Of a stretch of 64,000 nucleotides of DNA, positions 15,770 through 24,512 are shown piece after piece (position 1 is the first letter of the stretch; each line of letters begins with the position of its first letter). Origin of the DNA: Pseudomonas yangonensis (GTDB lineage: Bacteria > Pseudomonadota > Gammaproteobacteria > Pseudomonadales > Pseudomonadaceae); assembly GCF_009932725.1 (NCBI RefSeq), contig NZ_BLJU01000015.1:1-64000 (forward strand), read 5' to 3'. The notes under the pieces are model-generated. The model saw nothing but the letters and a program-made list of their open reading frames with translations. It was not told where the DNA came from and did not search any database. Both the position numbers and the translations under genes were made by a program.

Positions 15770-18700
15770 ATGCAGTTTGTCCGCCAAGGCCCTGACATTC
15801 CTGAGCGCCTGCTGCAGGCTCATGAGGACGGACGTGTCGTCTTCTTCTGTGGTGCAGGCATTTCATATCCCGCACGCTTGCCTGGCTTCGCTGGTTTGGT
15901 AGACAGGGTATATAAAGCCCTAGGCACCATACCCAACGCGGTGCAGCAGGCTGCAATAAAGGCCGGGCAGTTTGACACTGCCATCGGCCTACTAGAGGCC
16001 GATATCGTCGGCGGCCGAGAGACAGTGCGCATGGCACTGGCCAGCATCCTGACCCCCAATCTCAGCGCACCGAACGCGACAGCAACACATGAAGCCTTGC
16101 TGACTCTGAGCAAGTGTCGCAATGGCTATCACCGCCTTATTACGACCAACTTCGATCGCCTGTTTGAGGAGGTGATTGCCGCAAAGTCACTGCCCATCAA
16201 GCAGTTCAAAGCGCCCCTGTTGCCGGTGCCGAAGAACCGTTGGGATGGACTGGTGTATTTGCATGGTCTGCTCGGTAACACACCAACAGGGAGCGAACTA
16301 GATCGCCTAGTCGTCTCCAGCGGAGATTTCGGCTTGGCCTATCTCACCGAGCGCTGGGCAGCACGTTTTGTCAGCGAACTGCTCCGCAACTACACCGTAT
16401 GCTTCGTCGGTTACAGCATCAACGACCCTGTGCTGCGCTACATGATGGATGCGCTCGCCGCCGATCGTTTGCTGGGTGAGTCGCCGCCAGAGATGTTCGC
16501 CTTCGGTAGTTTCTCCAAAGGAAAAGAGGAAGAACGGAGTAATGAGTGGAGGGCCAAGAACGTCACTCCCATCCTCTACCGCGAGCATAATCGACATGCC
16601 TACCTGCACAAGACCCTGCGCACATGGGCCGAAACCTACCGAGACGGCGTGCGCGGCAAAGAACGTATCGTGATCGAATGCGCAATGGCCCGCCCATTGG
16701 CAAGCACACGGCAGGATGACTTCGTAGGACGCCTACTGTGGGCTCTGAGCGATCCGGGCGGGCTGCCCGCCAGGCAATTTGCCGATCTGAATCCGGTGCC
16801 GTCGCTGGATTGGCTGGAGCCGCTTAGTGATCAACGCTTCCGGCATGCCGACCTGGGCCGCTTCGGTGTGCTGCCCAGAGCGACCGCAGATGAAAAGCTC
16901 ACATTCAGTCTGACTCGCCGCCCTTCGCCATATCCGCTCGCACCGTTGATGTGCCTCGTCGATGCCGGAGCACGCGGCAGCCGCTGGGACGAGGTAATGC
17001 GGCAACTGGCACGATGGCTGACCCGTCATCTGAACGACCCGGAGCTGCTGCTTTGGGCGGTCAAGAGCGGCGCTCAGCTTCATGATGATCTAATCTGGTG
17101 GATCGAACACCGCCTGGACGAACTGGCCAAACTTGAAGCTGAGGGCAACACCGCCCAGTTGGCGCGCATTCGTGAGGACGCATCCAACGCGATTCCCAGT
17201 CCGCTAATGCGCGCCCTATGGCGTCTGCTATTAACCGGGCGCGTGAAATCATGGCTGCGCGACTTTGACCTGTACCGCTGGCGCGACCGATTCAAACGCG
17301 ATGGACTCACCGCTACCCTGCGCCTGGAACTGCGGGAGATGCTGACACCTCGCGTATCGTTGCGCGAACCGTTCCACTGGCCCGTAGAGGGCGGTGAAAG
17401 TCGCGAGCCGGAGCGCATCAAAGATCTGGTGGAATGGGAAATCGTGCTGTCGACGGATCATGTCCATTCCAGCCTGCGCGATCTGCCAAGGGATGAGCGC
17501 TGGGATGCCGCATTGCCGGAGCTGCTGTCCGATTTCAGCTCCTTGCTACGCGACGCGCTCGATCTGATGCGCGAACTTGGCAGTTCCGAGGACAGGAGTG
17601 ACCTGTCCTACATACATCACCCCTCAATCGGCGAGCACCCGCAGAACCGGGACTTTCACGACTGGACAGCACTGATCAACCTAACTCGGGATGCTTGGCT
17701 CGCCACTGCTGCACAGTCACAGACGCAGGCAGCACTGATAGCCCAGTCTTGGTGGCACACGCCCTATCCGCTTTTCCGGCGCCTCGCCTTCTTTGCCGCC
17801 GCTCAGGACGACGTGATCTCCCACCGACAGGCACTCGACTGGCTGCTAGCGGATGATCACTGGTGGCTGTGGTCGGTGGAAACCGAACGGGAAGCTATGC
17901 GCTTGCTGGTGGCGATGGCGCCACATCTCGATGAGGTGATGCTGAGGGAACTGGAACAGGCCGTACTTATCGGGCCTCCGCGCGACATGTTCAACGACGA
18001 CATGGAGCCGGAGCGCTGGACCCGTATCGTGGATCATGAAGTCTGGCTGCGGCTGGCTAAAATGGCTGACACTGGCGCGGTTTTGGGTGCTGACGGTAAT
18101 GATCGACTCACGGGCCTCACGACACAATATCCGGATTGGACGTTGGCAGCGGATCAGCGCGATGAGTTTCCTTACTGGATGGGTGAAGTTGAGAGCGACG
18201 AGTGGCGCAAGTTCATCGCTACTCCGCGTCTTCGCCGTGAACTAATCGAGTGGCTGAGGCAGCAACCCAACCTAGATCCTCGGCAGGAGGATGACTGGCG
18301 GCAGCGCTGCCGTGATAGCTTTGCCACCACCGCGTGCGCCTTGTACGCATTAGCCCGGGAAGACGTCTGGCCAACGAGACAGTGGCGCGAAGCCCTGCAA
18401 GCTTGGTCAGAAGAGAAACTCCTGAAGCCCTCCTGGCGCTACATGGCACCGACCCTAGCGACCGCGCCTGAAGAGGTACTACAGACGCTCGCCCAGGGCG
18501 TCAGTTGGTGGCTGCAGGCTATTGCTAAGTCCTTCGAAGGCCACGAAGAGCATTTCCTCAGACTGGCTCGCCGGCTCCTGGCTCAGGACCATCAGGGCGG
18601 CGTAGATACCGACGAACCCGTAATGAACGCCATCAACCATCCCGTGGGCCACGTGACCGAGGCACTGCTTCGCTGGTGGTATCGACGCTTGCTGGAGGAT

Positions 18701-19561
18701 GGACAAGGATTACCGGGAGAGCTCAAGCCAGTATTCACCGAGCTTTGCGATATTAGTATCGAGAAGTTCCGACATGGCCGAGTGCTGCTGGCAGCCAATA
18801 TCATTGCGCTGTTCCGCGTAGACAGCGATTGGACAACGCAACACCTGTTGCCGCATTTCGATTGGCAACGCTCCGAAGATGAAGCACGTGCGGCTTGGGA
18901 GGGCTTCCTATGGTCACCACGGCTGTATCGCCCTCTGATGGCAGTGCTCAAGCCAGCCTTCCTCGACACCGCTCGCCACTATGCCGCATTGGGGAAGCAC
19001 GACGGACAATACGCTTCGCTACTGACATTCGCCGCCCTCGAGCCGGGTGATACGTTCACAACCGTCGAGCTGGCCATCGCTACACGCCTACTTCCGCCGG
19101 CCGGTCTAAGCGACGCTGCGCAAACTTTGGTTAGAGCGCTTGAGGGGGCGAGCAATCAGAGGGCCGAGTACTGGACCAACCGGGTTGTCCCTTACATCCA
19201 CGCCATCTGGCCCAAAACCCGGGACAATATTTCACCCGCCATTGCAGACAGCCTCGGCCGCCTTTGCATAGCGGCGCACGATGCGTTCCCCGAAGCCTTG
19301 GGGCTGCTTCGCGCCTGGCTGCAACCCCCGCCCCATCCCAACTATCTGATACATCGTCTTCATGAGACGGGTCTTTGCGACAGGTTCCCGGAACAGGCCC
19401 TAGAATTCCTCAGCCTCGTGATAGGCGATCAAACTCAATGGCCTCCGACTGAGCTCGGTGCCTGCCTTGATGCGATACGCACAGCCGCACCGGAACTCGA
19501 CGCAGACCAGCATTTTGAACGACTGAGAGCGTACTTACGTCGATATGGGAGATTGGAATAG
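15770..19561 (+). CDS. dsr1: SIR2-domain anti-phage protein, Dsr1 type
   Basis: The 1263-residue product begins with a sirtuin-like NADase domain: FFCGAGIS (residues 25-32) with LPGF behind it, LITTNFD (123-129), the catalytic histidine His165 in VYLHG, and FVGYSINDP (212-220). The remaining thousand residues are a helical region rich in Trp and Arg, as in defence-associated sirtuin 1, where the long C-terminal part senses phage protein and the SIR2 domain depletes NAD+ to abort infection. A GAGG precedes the ATG. No frameshift or lost catalytic residue is seen. It stands 80 bp after the NERD gene. Confidence 0.85.
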   Translation: MQFVRQGPDIPERLLQAHEDGRVVFFCGAGISYPARLPGFAGLVDRVYKALGTIPNAVQQAAIKAGQFDTAIGLLEADIVGGRETVRMALASILTPNLSAPNATATHEALLTLSKCRNGYHRLITTNFDRLFEEVIAAKSLPIKQFKAPLLPVPKNRWDGLVYLHGLLGNTPTGSELDRLVVSSGDFGLAYLTERWAARFVSELLRNYTVCFVGYSINDPVLRYMMDALAADRLLGESPPEMFAFGSFSKGKEEERSNEWRAKNVTPILYREHNRHAYLHKTLRTWAETYRDGVRGKERIVIECAMARPLASTRQDDFVGRLLWALSDPGGLPARQFADLNPVPSLDWLEPLSDQRFRHADLGRFGVLPRATADEKLTFSLTRRPSPYPLAPLMCLVDAGARGSRWDEVMRQLARWLTRHLNDPELLLWAVKSGAQLHDDLIWWIEHRLDELAKLEAEGNTAQLARIREDASNAIPSPLMRALWRLLLTGRVKSWLRDFDLYRWRDRFKRDGLTATLRLELREMLTPRVSLREPFHWPVEGGESREPERIKDLVEWEIVLSTDHVHSSLRDLPRDERWDAALPELLSDFSSLLRDALDLMRELGSSEDRSDLSYIHHPSIGEHPQNRDFHDWTALINLTRDAWLATAAQSQTQAALIAQSWWHTPYPLFRRLAFFAAAQDDVISHRQALDWLLADDHWWLWSVETEREAMRLLVAMAPHLDEVMLRELEQAVLIGPPRDMFNDDMEPERWTRIVDHEVWLRLAKMADTGAVLGADGNDRLTGLTTQYPDWTLAADQRDEFPYWMGEVESDEWRKFIATPRLRRELIEWLRQQPNLDPRQEDDWRQRCRDSFATTACALYALAREDVWPTRQWREALQAWSEEKLLKPSWRYMAPTLATAPEEVLQTLAQGVSWWLQAIAKSFEGHEEHFLRLARRLLAQDHQGGVDTDEPVMNAINHPVGHVTEALLRWWYRRLLEDGQGLPGELKPVFTELCDISIEKFRHGRVLLAANIIALFRVDSDWTTQHLLPHFDWQRSEDEARAAWEGFLWSPRLYRPLMAVLKPAFLDTARHYAALGKHDGQYASLLTFAALEPGDTFTTVELAIATRLLPPAGLSDAAQTLVRALEGASNQRAEYWTNRVVPYIHAIWPKTRDNISPAIADSLGRLCIAAHDAFPEALGLLRAWLQPPPHPNYLIHRLHETGLCDRFPEQALEFLSLVIGDQTQWPPTELGACLDAIRTAAPELDADQHFERLRAYLRRYGRLE

Positions 19562-19686
19562 GGTCTCTACCCCTTGAAAGAGAAGCTGTAGGAAATTGCA
19601 ATCCGAAGGCCTCGAGATGGGCATCGCCATCACTGACGATGCAGCTAAGGCACTCGATATCGAAAGCTAGCTTCTGGAGCCTAAAA

Positions 19687-19716
19687 GGTACAAAAATCGG
19701 TACACTGGCGGTACAG
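19687..19716. repeat. Three GGTACA direct repeats near the element end
   Basis: GGTACA occurs at 19,687, 19,699 and 19,710, that is with 12- and 11-bp periods, about 120 bp inside the tRNA fragment. Short phased repeats at this place are typical of arm-type binding sites of tyrosine recombinases. The rest of 19,562-19,836 has no gene I can support. Confidence 0.45.
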
Positions 19717-19836
19717 TGCCTAGCTTCTGTCACTTTTGCAGAATTACGCTCAAGCTCAGTAATGACGCTGCCTTCAGCTTATTTTACTTGCGCTGAGTTG
19801 CTCACGATTTTACTGGTCTCGCGGCGTTTCGAGGCA

Positions 19837-19882
19837 ACTCATAATCCTTTGGTCCACGGTTCGAGTCCGTGTGGGCCCACCA
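19837..19882 (+). other. 3' half of a tRNA(CAU, Met-type): attR-like integration end
   Basis: The segment starts at the anticodon loop CTCATAA (anticodon CAU), continues through TCCTTTGGTC, a complete T-arm (CACGG-TTCGAGT-CCGTG, 19,855-19,871), the 3' acceptor strand TGGGCCC, discriminator A and CCA (19,880-19,882). The 5' half is missing: the bases before the loop do not pair with the 3' anticodon stem. Tyrosine recombinases that integrate into tRNA genes leave exactly this 3' copy at the far end of the element. A full tRNA is not present here. Confidence 0.75.
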
Positions 19883-19887
19883 CCTTC

Positions 19888-19910
19888 AAAGCCGCGCACT
19901 GCGCGGCTTT
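19888..19910 (+). terminator. Hairpin after the tRNA fragment
   Basis: AAAGCCGCGC (19,888-19,897) pairs perfectly with GCGCGGCTTT (19,901-19,910) over a 3-base loop. It is likely the original terminator of the tRNA gene, carried along or regenerated with the att site. Confidence 0.65.
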
Positions 19911-19971
19911 CGCGTTTATGACCCAAGCCTGCTGAGGCCTCATATCACTGCATCCACGAATGCTGTGCTCG

Positions 19972-20016
19972 ATTCGGCTCATAGAATGAGCCGAATAGCG
20001 CCTCTAATCGGCTCAC
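19972..20016. promoter_or_regulatory. fic-type operator without a fic gene
   Basis: ATTCGGCTCA (19,972-19,981) and TGAGCCGAAT (19,987-19,996) form a 10-bp-arm palindrome, followed by TCGGCTCAC at 20,008-20,016. These are the same half-sites as at 13,547-13,611, but here the NERD leader begins only about 70 bp later and no fic reading frame remains. Confidence 0.5.
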
Positions 20017-20087
20017 CCCGAGATATCTCCAAACTGCTGCTTCAGAACAGACGCTTGTCGGCCAGTCGCCCCACACGTCGCCCTTAA

Positions 20088-20951
20088 GACAATAGTCGCG
20101 ATCCCCTTGAGCCCTTGAAAGCAATTAGCCATTATCCGGGTGTGCCAGGCATCTGGATTTCGGCACACCTGCTCGCCTCTCCATCAAGCAGCTCGGCTCA
20201 AGGAAGAAAATGGATTACAGCCCGATAGTCGCCCAGGTCTGGGGCATGCTGACCTGGTTCATCCTGGCAGCCTTGCTGATCGGCCTGCTCAAATCGCCCT
20301 GGGCCAAGGGGCAGATCGGCGAACTGCTGGTGCGGCTATTCGCCCACTGGCAGCTGGACAAGCAGACCTACCGCCGCCTGCACAACGTCACCCTGAACAC
20401 GCCAGACGGCACCACGCAGATCGACCACGTATTCCTCTCGCCCTACGGCATCTTCGTGCTGGAAACGAAGAACATGAGCGGCTGGATCTTCGGCAGCGAG
20501 AAGCAGGCGCAGTGGACGCAGAAGCTCTATAAACGCAGCTTCAAATTCCAGAACCCGCTGCGGCAGAACTACAAACACCTAAAGGCCCTGGAAGCCACCC
20601 TTGGCGTCAGCCCCGAGCACCTGCACTCGGTCATTACCTTCGTCGGCGGCAGCACTTTTAAGACCGAAGTGCCGGCCAACGTGACCCAGGGCATCGGCTT
20701 TATCCGCTATATCAAGTCATTCCAGCAGCCGGTATTCAGCGAGGCTGAAGTCGACGCGATGCTGCAAACACTACAAACCGGCCGCCGCGCCCCGACTCCC
20801 GCTACGCACCGAGAGCATGTGCAGAACCTTAAGCGCCGTAGCGATCCGACAGCCGAGCGGCAATGCCCGAAATGCGGCAGCGCTCTGTTGATCCGCACAG
20901 TAAAGACAGGGCCGAAAGCGGGGCAGCAGTTCTGGGGATGCTCGGCGTTTC
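20088..20951. repeat. Direct repeat, copy B (NERD gene and leader)
   Basis: This is the counterpart of 14,796-15,660, offset by about 5,291 bp. The leader is nearly identical, and differences accumulate toward the 3' end of the gene. Confidence 0.85.
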
Positions 20952-20980
20952 CGAAGTGCCGCACTGTTCAGTCGCCCTAG
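20210..20980 (+). CDS. NERD-domain protein with C-terminal zinc ribbon, copy B
   Basis: It has the same 256-residue length and architecture as the protein at 14,919: an N-terminal membrane helix (8-27), NERD core residues Glu38, Asp72, Glu85 and Lys87, and a C4 zinc ribbon near residue 218 onward. About 15 residues differ, mostly conservative ones such as Pro19 to Leu and a cluster near residues 145-170, and the catalytic-type residues are all kept. This indicates selection on both copies since duplication. It lies on the far side of the tRNA fragment, just before the AAA ATPase gene. Confidence 0.8.
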   Translation: MDYSPIVAQVWGMLTWFILAALLIGLLKSPWAKGQIGELLVRLFAHWQLDKQTYRRLHNVTLNTPDGTTQIDHVFLSPYGIFVLETKNMSGWIFGSEKQAQWTQKLYKRSFKFQNPLRQNYKHLKALEATLGVSPEHLHSVITFVGGSTFKTEVPANVTQGIGFIRYIKSFQQPVFSEAEVDAMLQTLQTGRRAPTPATHREHVQNLKRRSDPTAERQCPKCGSALLIRTVKTGPKAGQQFWGCSAFPKCRTVQSP

Positions 20981-21071
20981 AAAGCCAGTCCTAATACGAC
21001 CAGAATTCGAATATATACCGCGCCCTCTTCAATAACTTACATTGAATAAGGCCACAACTTAAGGCAAGACA

Positions 21072-22634
21072 ATGATAGTGGGACTCCTAGTCAGAAATTT
21101 TAAAACCTACCAGGCCATAAACTATATAAAGCTTTCAAACGGCAAATTCTTTAGCGCAATGGTAGGTGAGAATGGAGCCGGAAAAAGCTCCGTCCTCGAA
21201 GCATTAAACAGCTTTTTTAATGGAGCCGATTGGAATTATCACCACTCACTCACAAAAGGCTTCACAGAAAGGGAGCCTTTTATATGCCCAATATTTCTCA
21301 TAAAGAAAAACACACTCCCATCACTGGGAGACTTTCAGTGGCTCCTGGAAAAGATAAGCGAACTCACTTGGTCTTCAGCAGTTCTTGATTTCAACCCTTC
21401 ATATAAAATTCATGCCGAACTTTTTTGCGAGCATCGCGAAGCACTTATGCTCGAAGGGTACAGCAACAAGACGCATTACTTGATTCCTTTTGGCGTAAAA
21501 AAAGATCAGAAGAACGCATTACCAACCGTTTTCTTTCCAATGTTTGAGACAGTATCATCATACAACTCTCTAATAAAAAATTATGCCGGATCGGGAGACG
21601 CCATCGCCCTTTTGCAACAAAGAATCACAGAGTACTACAAATACATCTACCTACCTGCCGACATAGACTTTATAGAATATACAAAAATAGAAGGAAAAAC
21701 TATTCAGGCGCTACTTGGACAAAAACTAGACACAATTGTCAGGGCGTTCATTAAGCGAGAGGACGTACGAACCATCAACTCACAACTGAACGATTTTCTA
21801 GGCTCAATATCAGAGAAACTGGAAATATATGAGTATAGAAAACCCGCTCAAAAACAAAACCTTGTCAACCAGTCACACCTAACTGAAAAAGTCATTGAAG
21901 CCTTCTTTGAGTCCAAAGTTCTCAACAGAAAAGACGGTCGCGAGCGCACTCCAGTAGGAGACCTCAGCTCAGGTGAGAAACGTCAGGCTTTGGTGGATGT
22001 TGCCAAGGCTTTCCTCTTAGCAAATGCAGCCCCAAGCCACCAGCAAATAATACTTGCCATTGATGAACCAGAGCTATCATTGCATGTATCCTCTTGTTTT
22101 AGGCAATTTGAGAAACTGAGAGAAATCTCCGAATCAAAAATACAAATACTCATCACCACGCATTGGTATGGATTCATGCCAATCATTTCAGATGGCGTAG
22201 CAGTTTATTGCCCCAAGAGCGATCAGTCACCGCTACTTCTTGACCTTAGATGTTTCAGAGAGGATATAAAGAAACTAAAACGCGAAACCAAAGGGGAGCT
22301 ACCGGTCGAACTGGAGCTAAAAGGAATAAACGACCTTGTTCAGTCCATAATCGCATCCATTACAACATCCGACTACAAATGGATTATTTGCGAAGGCTCC
22401 GCAGATCGCATCTACTTAAATCACTATATAAAATCCCCGGAATTATTTATCGTACCTGTCGGCGGTTCCCCTGCAGTAAAAAAGATATACAATTACCTAT
22501 ACCTCGCACTTGAAGACGCAAGAGACGACATAAAAGGCAAAGTTTTCTGCCTAATTGACACTGACAAAAAATTTGAGTCTTTCGACGGTAAAGACTCTTT
22601 GACGGGAATTCAGATACGCAGAATAAAAAAATGA
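21072..22634 (+). CDS. AAA ATPase with TOPRIM-like domain (OLD-like), interrupted by frameshift
   Basis: The N-terminal ATPase has Walker A GENGAGKS (32-39), an ABC-type signature LSSGEKRQ and Walker B ILAIDEPELSLH, with an ITTH switch motif after it. It then has a TOPRIM/DUF4435-like segment: WIICEGSADRIYL (Glu), VPVGGS, and CLIDTDKK (Asp-x-Asp). This is the layout of OLD-family and GajA-like nuclease-ATPases used in phage defence. The frame stops at 22,632 immediately after seven A; the continuation lies in the +1 frame to 23,031. Base composition is far more A/T-rich than either flank, a sign of transfer. In its present form the TOPRIM domain is cut short. Confidence 0.75.
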   Translation: MIVGLLVRNFKTYQAINYIKLSNGKFFSAMVGENGAGKSSVLEALNSFFNGADWNYHHSLTKGFTEREPFICPIFLIKKNTLPSLGDFQWLLEKISELTWSSAVLDFNPSYKIHAELFCEHREALMLEGYSNKTHYLIPFGVKKDQKNALPTVFFPMFETVSSYNSLIKNYAGSGDAIALLQQRITEYYKYIYLPADIDFIEYTKIEGKTIQALLGQKLDTIVRAFIKREDVRTINSQLNDFLGSISEKLEIYEYRKPAQKQNLVNQSHLTEKVIEAFFESKVLNRKDGRERTPVGDLSSGEKRQALVDVAKAFLLANAAPSHQQIILAIDEPELSLHVSSCFRQFEKLREISESKIQILITTHWYGFMPIISDGVAVYCPKSDQSPLLLDLRCFREDIKKLKRETKGELPVELELKGINDLVQSIIASITTSDYKWIICEGSADRIYLNHYIKSPELFIVPVGGSPAVKKIYNYLYLALEDARDDIKGKVFCLIDTDKKFESFDGKDSLTGIQIRRIKK

Positions 22635-23031
22635 TGAAGACAGCTTTCGCACTGCACTCTTAAAGACCAGCGATAACAATGCATCACCCCCCACAGTCAT
22701 AGAAGACACTTTAAACCCCACAACCTTTATCTCGGCAATTGAGAGCTTTAGATCTCATAAAACTTATGGCCCCTTGATTGAAAAACTACCAGCAAGACTT
22801 ACATCAGAAAATAAAGAATGGCCTTCCGGCCTTGCTTTAAATTTAAACTTCACCAATCGGAAATTGATGGAACATATATTTGAGGCAGATGGATTTAAAG
22901 TAAATTTCGCACTCAAATACACAGAACTGGATGATCCATCAAAAAAACCAGGATGGATAAAGGAAATTGAAGACTTCCTTGTCACCAAGGTAAAGCCAAC
23001 TAAGCCAAGCAAGCGGCCACAAAAGCAATAG
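22633..23031 (+). pseudogene. Displaced C-terminal part of the AAA/TOPRIM protein
   Basis: In the frame starting GAT at 22,633, an uninterrupted sequence of about 132 residues (DEDSFRTALLKTS ... IESFRSHKTYGPL ... EIEDFLVTKVK) follows directly from the upstream protein. It lacks its own start signal at the junction. Removing one A from the run at 22,625-22,631 would fuse the two into one protein of about 652 residues. An ATG at 22,774 could give an 85-residue fragment, but no ribosome binding site is clear. Confidence 0.7.
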
Positions 23032-23226
23032 TACTTGCCTCTCGGTGTGTATTAGGTTGGTTGCTTGGGGTGCAATTTCTTCGACGCCGCGACTGCGTAG
23101 TGTATGACGCCCTCGATCCCAGCCCCTGCCATGTAAACGTCATACGATTCCCTGAACCTTTGCCCTCTTCGTCCGGTCGGCTTAAAGAACCGTCGCGCTT
23201 TGCGACGCCAGCAAAGGATGCGCGAT

Positions 23227-24510
23227 ATGCCGAACCGCGCCAGCAGGATCGACGTTTCACAACTGCAACTCGAACAGCTATGGCAGCGTTATCAGCGGGT
23301 ACGCGCTGCCAGTGAACGGCTCTGCGAGCCGCTGGAGGCTGAAGATTATGTGATCCAGAGCATGCCGGACGTCAGCCCGCCGAAGTGGCATCTGGCGCAT
23401 GTGACCTGGTTCTTCGAGGCCTTCGTGCTGCAGCCCTTCCTGCGTGGCTATCGCCCGCTGGATGAGCGCTACGACCATTTGTTCAACTCCTACTACAAGA
23501 CCCACGGCACGCCCTTCGAGCGGGCGCGGCGGGGGTTGTTGTCGCGGCCGACGGTAAGCGAGGTGTACGCCTATCGCAGCCATGTCGATCTGGCCATGGA
23601 GCAGTTGCTCAACCGGATGGGCAGTGACCTCGACGACGAGGTGCTGCAGCGGGTGGAGCTGGGGCTGGAGCACGAGCAGCAGCATCAGGAGCTGTTGCTG
23701 ATGGATATCAAGCACATCCTGGCGCAGAACCCGTTGCGCCCGGTCTATCGCCACGACCTCAAGCCGGGTAGCGCCGAGGCGAGCGAGCTGCGCTGGGTTA
23801 ACTTCCCCGCCGGCTTGCGCCATGTCGGCCATGCCGGCGAGGACTTCGCCTTCGACTGCGAGCGGCCGCGGCACCGCGTGTTCGTCGAGGCCTTTCAGCT
23901 GGCCAGCCGCCCGGTGAGCAATGGCGAGTACCTTGAGTTCATCCGCGATGGCGGTTATCGCAGCACGGCGCTGTGGCTGGCGGATGGCTGGGACCATATC
24001 CAGCGCGCCGGCTGGCAGGCGCCGCTGTACTGGCAACGCGAGGGCGACGACTGGCTGGAGCTGACCCTGGGCGGCCCGCGCGAGCTGGATCTGGATGCAC
24101 CGGTTTGTCACCTGAGCTACTTCGAGGCCGAGGCCTTCGCCACCTGGGCGCAGGCGCGCCTGCCACGCGAAGAAGAGTGGGAAGTTGCCGCGCAGGACGA
24201 ACCGCTGTGGGGCAACTTCGTCGAGAACGATCATTTGCAGCCGGTGGCCGCGGGCGCCGGCGATGGCCTGCAGCAGCTCTATGGCGATGTGTGGGAATGG
24301 ACCGCCAGCGCCTACCGGCCCTACCCAGGCTTTCGCCCGCTGGGCGGCAGCCTGGGTGAGTACAACGGCAAGTTCATGTCCGGGCAGATGGTGCTGCGTG
24401 GCGGTTGCTGCGCCACGCCGGAAGACCACGTTCGCCCTACCTATCGCAACTTCTTCTACCCCACGATGCGCTGGCAGTTCTCCGGCCTGCGCCTGGCCAA
24501 GGAGCTCTGA
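23227..24510 (+). CDS. egtB: Ergothioneine synthesis protein EgtB (iron-dependent sulfoxide synthase)
   Basis: I chose the ATG at 23,227 because AAAGGA (23,213-23,218) lies eight bases upstream; TTG 23,200 and ATG 23,218 are in frame. The DinB-like N-terminal domain carries the iron ligands His55 or His58 (WHLAHVTWFFE) and His149/His153 (HEQQHQE). A formylglycine-generating-enzyme-like domain follows (WVNFPAG to GLRLAKEL, about 190-427; DVWEWTAS and GGCCATPEDH). EgtB joins trimethylhistidine to a cysteine-containing thiol with O2. It lies two bases before egtD in one operon. No EgtC-type gene is in the window. It is the first clearly chromosomal gene after the island. Confidence 0.92.
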   Translation: MPNRASRIDVSQLQLEQLWQRYQRVRAASERLCEPLEAEDYVIQSMPDVSPPKWHLAHVTWFFEAFVLQPFLRGYRPLDERYDHLFNSYYKTHGTPFERARRGLLSRPTVSEVYAYRSHVDLAMEQLLNRMGSDLDDEVLQRVELGLEHEQQHQELLLMDIKHILAQNPLRPVYRHDLKPGSAEASELRWVNFPAGLRHVGHAGEDFAFDCERPRHRVFVEAFQLASRPVSNGEYLEFIRDGGYRSTALWLADGWDHIQRAGWQAPLYWQREGDDWLELTLGGPRELDLDAPVCHLSYFEAEAFATWAQARLPREEEWEVAAQDEPLWGNFVENDHLQPVAAGAGDGLQQLYGDVWEWTASAYRPYPGFRPLGGSLGEYNGKFMSGQMVLRGGCCATPEDHVRPTYRNFFYPTMRWQFSGLRLAKEL

Positions 24511-24512
24511 GC

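Noticed and set aside
19837..19882. Complete tRNA gene
   Set aside because: The D-arm, the 5' acceptor strand and the 5' anticodon stem are missing, so only the 3' half is present.
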